Shown one piece after another: positions 57,803 to 64,000 of a DNA stretch of 64,000 nt. Numbering within the stretch: position 1 is the first letter of the stretch; each line of letters opens with the position of its first letter. Below the pieces are notes generated by a model. That model made no database searches, was not told the origin of the DNA, and worked only from the letters and a program-made list of their open reading frames with translations. The position numbers and the translations under genes are program-made. The stretch is from Methanobacteriota archaeon (GTDB lineage Archaea > Thermoplasmatota > Poseidoniia > Poseidoniales > Thalassarchaeaceae). The stretch lies in NCBI GenBank assembly GCA_004195615.1, contig PSPW01000002.1:159888-223887 (forward strand), read 5' to 3'.

Positions 57803-60139
57803 TTGGTAGGTAAGAGATCGAAGGGGGCAATCGTTGCTCTAGTGGTAATAGCAGCAATGCTAGCATTACCATCCGCTCAGTCCTTCCCAACTGGAATCTC
57901 TGGTGTTCAGCAGTCGGGTTGCAACTGCCATGGAGCCGTGCCGTCCGATTCTGTAGTGGCCTCGATAGATGGGCTTCCGGAGAGCTACAACTACTCAGAG
58001 GCATACGAACTAACAATCTCCTTCCAAGGTGGCCCTAGTCAGGAGGGGAATGTGAACCAGGGTGGCTTCCACCTCTGGGCGAGCGAGGGTACGCTCTCGG
58101 TGAGCGATGCCACTGCACAGTTGTACAACCAGAACGAGGCCGGACACACGGGTGCAGGGAACGACCAGTTGTCTTGGACGGTTACCTGGACTGCACCTGC
58201 CACGGACAAGAACGTCGACTTCGTCCTCCACGTCAACTCGGTTAACGGAAATGCGGACGGTGTAGGAGGGGGAACCTCTGGAGACATGTGGAGCAAAGTC
58301 GCCATTTCCGTAGGTGGTCCGGTGGAGGTCTTGGAGGCAACCGACCCATTTGTCGTACTGGGAGTCCTGATTATCGTCTCTGCCTCACTGCTTGCCATCA
58401 CGCTGGCATATGTCTTCTACAGGAAGGATCCCGATGCCTTCGACTGGGACAACTTCGCACCATGGTTGGCTGGCTGGATGACTAGCACCGATCACAAGAA
58501 GATAGGCACCCTATACTTCGTCGCCGGCCTGTTCTTCCTCGGAGTGGGTGGTATAATGGCCATGATAATCCGAATCCAACTTTCTGTTCCCGGGAATGAC
58601 TTCCTCACGCAGGAGCAGTATAACCAGTTCTTCACGCTCCATGGAACGACGATGATATTCCTGGCCGCGATGCCGATGATCAACGGCTTCGCGAACTGGA
58701 TGGTCCCCCTGCAGCTGGGAGCAGAGGACTTGGCACTCCCCAGAATCAACGCGATGTCCTTCTGGTTACAGCCATTCGCGGCCCTGCTGATCTTCACCGG
58801 AATCTTCTCGGGTCACGGGGCGGACACGGGGTGGACTGGTTATGCTCCCTACGTGGTCAGCGAGGGGGCTCATTATGGGACGACCATGTGGGCAGCCGGG
58901 CAGATCATGCTCGTGGCATCCTCAACGCTCACTGGGATAAACTTCCTAACCACCATGGCCGTGATGAGGGCCCCGGGTATGGGCTGGATGCAGATGCCAC
59001 TCTTCAGCTGGTCGATTCTGGTGGCCAACGTGATGCTTTTCCTTTCAATCCCTGCTTTCGGAGTGGGGCTGATACAAGTGTACCTGGATAGGGTTGTGGG
59101 AACTGCATTCTACGACATAGCGGCTGGGGGAGACCCATTGCTCTGGAGTCACCTGTTCTGGTACTTCGGCCACCCAGAGGTCTACGTGGTCGTGGTACCT
59201 TCGTTCGGCATCATCTCAGAGGTGATTGCAACCAGTTCCAGGAGATCGATTTTCGGATACAGGTCGATGGTGTATGCAATGGCTGGCATTGGAATAGTTG
59301 CCTTCATCGTATACGGCCACCACATGTTCACCAGTGGAATGAGCCCGACTCTCAGGTTCGTCACTATGCTGACGACCATGTTGGTCGCAGTTCCAACCGG
59401 AATCAAGGTATTCAATTGGCTGATGACCATGCACGGTGGCTCTCTTGTATACAGGACTCATACCCTGTGGGCGCTTGGATTTCTCGTCACATTCACCCTT
59501 GGAGGAATATCCGGGATGTTCTTCCCCTCGATTGCAATGGACACACACCTACATGAGTCCTACTTCGTCGTAGCTCACTTCCACTACGTACTGGTTGGAG
59601 GAACTGTCTTCGGATTCTTCGCAGGGATATACTACTGGTGGCCTAAGGCCACTGGAAAGATGCTCAGCGAGAAGCTCGGAGTCCTTCACTTCCTAACGGC
59701 TTTCGTCTCCTACAACGCCCTCTTCTGGCCGATGCACAGGTTGGGAGTCTGGGGAATGACACGCAGACACCACACCTATTTCGTGACAACCGAGGAAGCT
59801 CTCGGCTCCCTGCCGATGGAGGCAGCTGGCTGGAACATGTTCATCACAGTCTCCGCTTTCCTATTCTTCTTCTCCAACTTCATCCTAGTGTTCAACATAA
59901 TAGTGTCCTCGATCAGAGGGGAAGATGCGCCAGACGACCCGTGGGGAGGGTGGTCCTTTGAGTGGATGACCAGTTCGCCACCACCTGCTCACACACTATA
60001 CAAGCTCAATGACGGAAGCTGGGGCATCCCCACTCTGAAGGATGCTAACGAGCACATCGCGAACGAGCCTGGTTGGTTATCCAGTTGGTTCCAGCGGTTG
60101 TTGGTCACCGATGAAGACACAGAGGAGGAGTCGCATTGA
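57803..60139 (+). CDS. coxA: Cytochrome c oxidase subunit I with an N-terminal secreted domain fusion
   Basis: Catalytic subunit of an aa3-type proton-pumping oxidase. The oxidase part begins near residue 210 (WMTSTDHKKIGTLY), and metal ligands are His280, His457 and Tyr461 in HPEVY, His506-His507, His592 and His594. Unusually it is preceded by about 200 residues: a signal peptide (residues 9-27), a GCNCHG motif (Cys40, Cys42, His43), a beta-rich domain resembling Reeler/choice-of-anchor modules (HLWASEGTLSVSD...SWTVTWTAP), and a transmembrane helix (183-206). The start is a TTG 11 bases after the coxB stop. The stop overlaps the coxC start by 4 bases. Confidence 0.95.
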   Translation: MVGKRSKGAIVALVVIAAMLALPSAQSFPTGISGVQQSGCNCHGAVPSDSVVASIDGLPESYNYSEAYELTISFQGGPSQEGNVNQGGFHLWASEGTLSVSDATAQLYNQNEAGHTGAGNDQLSWTVTWTAPATDKNVDFVLHVNSVNGNADGVGGGTSGDMWSKVAISVGGPVEVLEATDPFVVLGVLIIVSASLLAITLAYVFYRKDPDAFDWDNFAPWLAGWMTSTDHKKIGTLYFVAGLFFLGVGGIMAMIIRIQLSVPGNDFLTQEQYNQFFTLHGTTMIFLAAMPMINGFANWMVPLQLGAEDLALPRINAMSFWLQPFAALLIFTGIFSGHGADTGWTGYAPYVVSEGAHYGTTMWAAGQIMLVASSTLTGINFLTTMAVMRAPGMGWMQMPLFSWSILVANVMLFLSIPAFGVGLIQVYLDRVVGTAFYDIAAGGDPLLWSHLFWYFGHPEVYVVVVPSFGIISEVIATSSRRSIFGYRSMVYAMAGIGIVAFIVYGHHMFTSGMSPTLRFVTMLTTMLVAVPTGIKVFNWLMTMHGGSLVYRTHTLWALGFLVTFTLGGISGMFFPSIAMDTHLHESYFVVAHFHYVLVGGTVFGFFAGIYYWWPKATGKMLSEKLGVLHFLTAFVSYNALFWPMHRLGVWGMTRRHHTYFVTTEEALGSLPMEAAGWNMFITVSAFLFFFSNFILVFNIIVSSIRGEDAPDDPWGGWSFEWMTSSPPPAHTLYKLNDGSWGIPTLKDANEHIANEPGWLSSWFQRLLVTDEDTEEESH

Positions 60140-61254
60140 GCTATGACGATCCCCATCATCCCAGTCCATGGGGCCCGCACGACTGGAAGCATGGCTCCCC
60201 ACACAACTCCTGGGCACCGTTCATCCTAAGCATGGGGGTGGCCATATTCCTCTTCACCCTAGCCGGTGCTTTCAAGTGGGGAGAATTCCAAGGCTGGGGC
60301 AAAGTTCCACTGATTTTCGTTGGTCTTGGAGTGGTTGGATTCGGCCTATTGATCTGGTGGAGGCAGGACATAAGCTTCGGTGTAAACGGAGAGGTATTCG
60401 AGCCCAAAGCCGCTGGAGCACCTTTCCAGAACATAGACATCAGGAAGGTAGCAATGTGGGTGTTCCTGATGTCCGAAATGATGGTGTTCACATCGCTTTT
60501 CAGCACATACATGAGGTACAGGTTTGGAATCGCTTCCTGCCAGACTGTCTTCGAATCCGGAGAATGGGTAGAGGGGGCGGCAGTCATCTGCTTCGAGCCA
60601 GCTAGCCACCTGATTGCCTCGAGTTGGTTCCACATCGCCCCTGGAGCTATCAACACATTCGCGCTCATCATCTCCTCGTTCACGATCGTGCAGGCACTAC
60701 GCTACGCAAAGATGAGAGACATCGACGAGGATGTTAGGAGGAGGAAGATTACCCGCTACCTAGGAACAACCTGGTTCCTCGCAATCTTGTTCCTAACCAT
60801 GAAGATGATCGAGTGGTTCCTCGGCTTCCCCCTTCCCGAGTTCTTGCATGAGTTCAACCACGGTGACTCCACCATCAATTCCCTCTATACTGAGGGTTAC
60901 CTGATCAACGCGGACCACTACCAGCACCACGAATATGACACCCACTATCTGGAATCCAATGGTCATGGCTTGGACCACGATTCCGATCTCTATGCGATGA
61001 TGGAGGCTGGAACGCACCCAGGCGGGCACATGATGGCCAACATACAAGTCAGCGCTACAACGTTCTACGTCACGACTGGGACCCACGGTGCTCACGTGTT
61101 CGGTGGCATTATCGGTCTGAGTTACATGACTCTGAAGGCAGCTAGGGGAGGATACACCCCGGACAACGCGGTCTCCATAGAGTACTTCGGACTGTACTGG
61201 CACTTCGTGGACCTAGTATGGGTCCTGGTCTTCCCGTTCTTCTATCTATACTGA
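60136..61254 (+). CDS. coxC: Cytochrome c oxidase subunit III with a His-rich loop
   Basis: Membrane subunit III (372 aa), stabilising the proton-pumping core. Helices such as VAMWVFLMSEMMVFTSLFSTYMRY and FHIAPGAINTFALIISSFTIVQAL match the family, and the C-terminal FYVTTGTHGAHVFGGIIGL and YWHFVDLVWVLVFPFFYLY are diagnostic. A long loop between helices (about residues 238-298) has ten histidines in 61 residues, and five more lie in the first 23 residues. The start is a TTG overlapping the coxA stop (ttga). Confidence 0.94.
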   Translation: MSYDDPHHPSPWGPHDWKHGSPHNSWAPFILSMGVAIFLFTLAGAFKWGEFQGWGKVPLIFVGLGVVGFGLLIWWRQDISFGVNGEVFEPKAAGAPFQNIDIRKVAMWVFLMSEMMVFTSLFSTYMRYRFGIASCQTVFESGEWVEGAAVICFEPASHLIASSWFHIAPGAINTFALIISSFTIVQALRYAKMRDIDEDVRRRKITRYLGTTWFLAILFLTMKMIEWFLGFPLPEFLHEFNHGDSTINSLYTEGYLINADHYQHHEYDTHYLESNGHGLDHDSDLYAMMEAGTHPGGHMMANIQVSATTFYVTTGTHGAHVFGGIIGLSYMTLKAARGGYTPDNAVSIEYFGLYWHFVDLVWVLVFPFFYLY

Positions 61255-61265
61255 GGTGAAATGAA

Positions 61266-61628
61266 ATGGCGCACTACAAAATAATGGGGCAGGACCCCTA
61301 CTGGATGAACTTCTACGGACTGATGATACTGACCCTGATGGAGATCCTTGCAGTTGGCACTGACCTCGGACCAGCGGCAAACTCGCTTGGGACTGAGGAG
61401 AAGGTGTTAACCCTCTGGATCCTCACAATCATCGCAATCCCGAAGTTCATCATGATCGCGGCGATATTCATGCACCTATACGGTGACGAGGACTCAGGGA
61501 TACTGACCATGACCGCCCTCTTCCCGGCATTCTTCATCCTAATCATGGTCCTGTTCGTGGGACTCACTCACCCGAACGCGGCATCCGGCCTGCCAGACTG
61601 GTGCAGGCCAGGGAACTACGGACTCTGA
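61266..61628 (+). CDS. coxD: Cytochrome c oxidase subunit IV
   Basis: A 120-residue protein with three helices (YGLMILTLMEILAVG, LTLWILTIIAIPKFIMIAAIFMHLYG and ALFPAFFILIMVLFVGLTHP), of the prokaryotic subunit IV type. The KFIMIAAIFMHLYGDE block is the family hallmark. It begins 11 bases after coxC, ending the oxidase operon before tRNA-Ser. Confidence 0.9.
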   Translation: MAHYKIMGQDPYWMNFYGLMILTLMEILAVGTDLGPAANSLGTEEKVLTLWILTIIAIPKFIMIAAIFMHLYGDEDSGILTMTALFPAFFILIMVLFVGLTHPNAASGLPDWCRPGNYGL

Positions 61629-61670
61629 GGCTGCAAGGTTCATCCGTAGCAGTCCCCACGCATACTCGCT

Positions 61671-61756
61671 GCAGACGTCGCATAGCCTGGTATTGCGCCG
61701 GATTTGAAATCCGGTGTCCTAGTGACTCGGGAGTTCAAATCTCTCCGTCTGCGCCA
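61671..61756 (+). tRNA. tRNA-Ser (TGA anticodon)
   Basis: Class II tRNA. Acceptor GCAGACG pairs perfectly with CGTCTGC. Anticodon stem CCGGA/TCCGG holds the loop TTTGAAA, anticodon TGA. A long variable arm (GTCCTAGTGAC) follows, and the T arm is GGGAG-TTCAAAT-CTCTC. Discriminator G, as expected for serine, then encoded CCA. Confidence 0.96.
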
Positions 61757-61831
61757 AAACAAGAGTCATAAAGTATAGAAAATTAACTCGATAAAACCTG
61801 GAACCTCAGTAATGTGACACTGGCACACCCA

Positions 61832-62896
61832 TCACTCATTCGGGATAGAGTTGGCTCCACGGACCGTCAACTGGTCATCGTAGTACTGCATGGAGACGGG
61901 TGTGGTGATGACTGCCTCCCCATCGACGTTGACGAACAGTGGCTCGCCCTCCGAGACATCGAGCTCGTACCTCTTGGCGGATTCCATCGTCACTCCCCAC
62001 TTTCCGAGGTGCTTTCCCTTCTCCAATGGTCCCATCAGCATCAGCATCCTGATCTTCGATAGCCCCCATGCCATCACCAAGGACCCGTGCCCCTGGGTGG
62101 GCTTGGCCCCGGGTGCAACCCTGTACCCACCACCAAATGTCTGGCATTGACTAAAGCAGAAGAGACCCGAAAGATCGACGTCGATTTGCTCGCCCCCGTC
62201 AATCGAGTACTTGCCTCTCTGCTTCTTCCAGAAGAGTACCGCCTTGATCGCTAGGGCAGTGTACTTCGCCTGCCCGCGGATCCACTTGAACTGGCCCTCG
62301 TCCTTCAGGCGATTGACCACTGAGGTGACGCCAGCATCGCACTCGAGGAAACTCCAGCGAACTAGGTTGCCTGCCCCTTCTGGCTCGTCGTTGCATGGGA
62401 AGTGACTCGGAGCGGCCTTGGTCGGGTGCTCAGGCGCTGGTAGTCCCTCTACCCTGACTGACCCGACCCTTCGATCCTTTCCTTTGGACAGGATGTCGAT
62501 AGCCCCTTGCATATCCTTGAACTTGTTACCCTTTGGAGTTGGGATCCCATGAGCCCTTGCGTAGTCGTTCCCACTGCCTATCGGGAGTATGCCGAGGACC
62601 TTCTGCGAGCCCCTAAGGCCCGATGCCACCTCGTGCACCGTGCCATCCCCACCGATCGCGACGACAAGTTCGTGATCTTCGTCGACTAGGCTCTGAGCGA
62701 TGTCCATGGCATGACCCGGACCCTCGGTGTGACGGAGGTCGATGTCGAAGCCCGCTTCCTTCAGAGCTGGCTCGAACTTGTCCCACTGACTCACAGACAG
62801 GCCGTCGCGGGCGTTGGGGTTGAGTATGCAGGCTATGCGAGGCACGCACCTCGAGAGCGACCTTTCGACTTCAATCCTGCCGAAGCGAGGAATCAT
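61832..62896 (-). CDS. Diacylglycerol kinase-family lipid kinase (YegS/DagK-like)
   Basis: A 354-residue enzyme of the DAGK catalytic fold. ACILNPNARDGLS at the N-terminus, the ATP-site motif VVAIGGDGTVHEVASGL and LPIGSGNDYARAHG are all present. The C-terminal beta domain follows, with FSQCQTFGGGYRVAPGAKPTQGH and EPLFVNVDGEAVITTP. In archaea such kinases probably act on membrane lipids or prenyl alcohols; the substrate is unknown. The ATG at 62896 is preferred because the next gene starts divergently at 62924. Confidence 0.9.
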   Translation of the reverse strand: MIPRFGRIEVERSLSRCVPRIACILNPNARDGLSVSQWDKFEPALKEAGFDIDLRHTEGPGHAMDIAQSLVDEDHELVVAIGGDGTVHEVASGLRGSQKVLGILPIGSGNDYARAHGIPTPKGNKFKDMQGAIDILSKGKDRRVGSVRVEGLPAPEHPTKAAPSHFPCNDEPEGAGNLVRWSFLECDAGVTSVVNRLKDEGQFKWIRGQAKYTALAIKAVLFWKKQRGKYSIDGGEQIDVDLSGLFCFSQCQTFGGGYRVAPGAKPTQGHGSLVMAWGLSKIRMLMLMGPLEKGKHLGKWGVTMESAKRYELDVSEGEPLFVNVDGEAVITTPVSMQYYDDQLTVRGANSIPNE

Positions 62897-62923
62897 GAGT
62901 AGACGCTGTGACGGAAGTCTGAC

Positions 62924-63994
62924 ATGACTGAGGAGTCTCACATGCGAAGGGCGATTGAGCTGGCCGAGAGGGGTCGGCATCGAGTGATGCCCAACCCACT
63001 TGTCGGATGCGTTCTAGTCAAGGATGGAGAGGTGTTGGCAGAGGGTTGGCATGACCACATTGGGGGGCTGCATGCAGAGCAGATGGCGATTGCTGATGCC
63101 GAGTCCAAGGGAGTCCCAACTCAAGGGACGACCGCTTACGTGACCCTGGAGCCATGCAATCACTTCGGCAGGACGCCCCCATGCACCGAATCCCTGCTGT
63201 GGGCAGGGGTTGAGAGGGTCGTGATCGGGGCATTGGACCCCAATCCGACCGTTAGAGGCGATGGGTCAGATACCCTACGAGGAAGTGGAATGGAAGTGAC
63301 GACAGGCGTCCTAGGGGATGAATGCGAGAGTCAGATGGAGGAATTCATGCACTGGTGCAGAGAACGCAGGCCCCTGGTGACGCTGAAGGCCTCCACAGAT
63401 TCGATTGGTAGAATTGACGGGGATCCCTCGGAGCCCGCAGCGCGCTTCAGCTCAGAATTATCACTGGAACTGGCACAGAAGATCAGAGCGGATTCGATGG
63501 CGATCCTAGTGGGTGTTGAAACCGTTATCAGGGACAATCCGTCACTGACTGTGAGAGGGCCCGATATAGGCCCTAGGGACAAGCCTACACGGGTGGTCAT
63601 CGACCCAAACGGTCGCATCCCGGATGACTGCGCGCTTATGACCGACGGAGAGGCACCGACGCTAGTCATCCAATCCTCCAAATACGACTCGTCGAAGGAC
63701 CGTTCTCACGTGGAGAGAGTCGTCATCCCGGAGCAGGAGATCCCAGTCTCGAGAATCCTGGATATGCTGGGTGACCGAGACATACAATCACTCCTCGTAG
63801 AGGGCGGTGCGGACACATGGAAGAGGTTTTTGTCGGCTGGGATGGTGAACAAGGCCAGGATATGCGTCTCCCCCACTGTGCTCGAGGGAGGAGTCGTGAC
63901 CTTCGACAGGAGCATGCTTGAGGATGGGATGATTTTGACCTCGGTTTCCAATGCCTCGGGAGATTCCATCGAATGGTGGGAAATAGCTCGCTGA
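62924..63994 (+). CDS. ribD: Bifunctional riboflavin biosynthesis protein RibD
   Basis: Deaminates and reduces the pyrimidine intermediate of riboflavin synthesis. The N-terminal deaminase has MPNPLVGCVLV, the zinc-binding GLHAEQMAI and TLEPCNHFGRTPPCTESLL. The C-terminal reductase has TLKASTDSIGRIDG, RADSMAILVGVETVIRDNPSLTVR and SLLVEGGADTWKRFLSAGMV. The 356 aa is standard for the bacterial-type fusion; many archaea instead have separate enzymes. The usual PCNHQGRTPPC has Phe at one position. Downstream rib genes, if any, lie outside. Confidence 0.95.
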   Translation: MTEESHMRRAIELAERGRHRVMPNPLVGCVLVKDGEVLAEGWHDHIGGLHAEQMAIADAESKGVPTQGTTAYVTLEPCNHFGRTPPCTESLLWAGVERVVIGALDPNPTVRGDGSDTLRGSGMEVTTGVLGDECESQMEEFMHWCRERRPLVTLKASTDSIGRIDGDPSEPAARFSSELSLELAQKIRADSMAILVGVETVIRDNPSLTVRGPDIGPRDKPTRVVIDPNGRIPDDCALMTDGEAPTLVIQSSKYDSSKDRSHVERVVIPEQEIPVSRILDMLGDRDIQSLLVEGGADTWKRFLSAGMVNKARICVSPTVLEGGVVTFDRSMLEDGMILTSVSNASGDSIEWWEIAR

Positions 63995-64000
63995 TTGCTG

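Noticed and set aside
1..64000. CRISPR arrays, insertion sequences, prophage genes, rRNA genes
   Set aside because: No regularly spaced repeats, transposase motifs, terminal repeats, phage structural genes or rRNA segments were seen. The only tandem repeat of note is coding (44097-44204).

Overview
The window reads as chromosomal DNA from a marine planktonic archaeon, most likely Candidatus Poseidoniia (Marine Group II Euryarchaeota or close kin). This placement is inferred from gene content, not from a search. Archaeal core genes are present: B-family DNA polymerase, GINS51, Hjc, aIF5B, EF-1 alpha, deoxyhypusine synthase, SRP19, Sec61 beta, ribosomal proteins L7Ae/S28e/L24e/S8e/S10, MC1, and a geranylgeranyl reductase for archaeal lipids. 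Beside them sit genes of bacterial flavour (UvrB, ThrH-like phosphatase, an Hc1-like histone-H1 protein, RimK-like ligase, RibD) and a full aerobic cytochrome c oxidase operon. Genes are packed tightly, with many 1-10 nt gaps or 4-nt overlaps, frequent GTG/TTG starts, and no insertion sequence, prophage, rRNA or CRISPR array.

Layout. 1-5.5 kb: end of a succinate dehydrogenase operon, chromatin protein MC1, a stand-alone Lrp ligand domain, macro-domain protein, Hjc resolvase, site-2 protease and an FKBP isomerase. 5.5-12.3 kb: membrane bioenergetics and lipids (CcmF, geranylgeranyl reductase, UbiD and UbiA). 12.3-18 kb: UvrB, deoxyhypusine synthase, Hc1-like protein, degenerate SDR, class III aminotransferase. 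18-24 kb: a regulated-looking divergent promoter, PRC-barrel gene, tRNA-Ile, PRPP synthetase, L7Ae-S28e-L24e, Ndk and aIF5B. 24-31 kb: MoxR ATPase, a ParA-like protein with an abnormal P-loop, a long coiled-coil protein, zinc ribbons, a P1B metal ATPase, a HAD phosphatase and tRNA-Leu. 31-41 kb: GINS51, PepC-like peptidase, S10 and EF-1 alpha, a PKD lipoprotein, PolB, a branched-chain aminotransferase, a GNAT remnant, SRP19 and S8e. 41-45 kb: ThrH-like phosphatase, PUA protein, a PGF-CTERM-like surface protein, an iodotyrosine-deiodinase-like flavoprotein, and a collagen-repeat cupredoxin lipoprotein. 45-49 kb: a minus-strand operon of SAP-domain membrane protein, canonical ParA, and an EamA transporter with a ParB-like N-terminus. 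49-57 kb: RimK-like ligase, Xer recombinase, several unrecognised proteins, Sec61 beta, NSUN methyltransferase, Lrp regulator and Toprim protein. 57-64 kb: coxB-coxA-coxC-coxD, tRNA-Ser, lipid kinase and RibD.

The strongest candidate for an undescribed system is the SAP-membrane protein / ParA / EamA operon (about 44.9-48.9 kb). No ParB is present, but the ten-helix transporter begins with the ParA-stimulating peptide that normally starts ParB, and the first gene joins a DNA-binding SAP motif to a membrane anchor. This could link the nucleoid, a ParA switch and the membrane. Other notable items are the Cox1 protein fused to a secreted CxCH domain, the His-rich loop in Cox3, the collagen-cupredoxin lipoprotein, the deiodinase homologue with all three substrate-lid residues, and a leader peptide with a Shine-Dalgarno-masking hairpin in front of the PRC-barrel gene.
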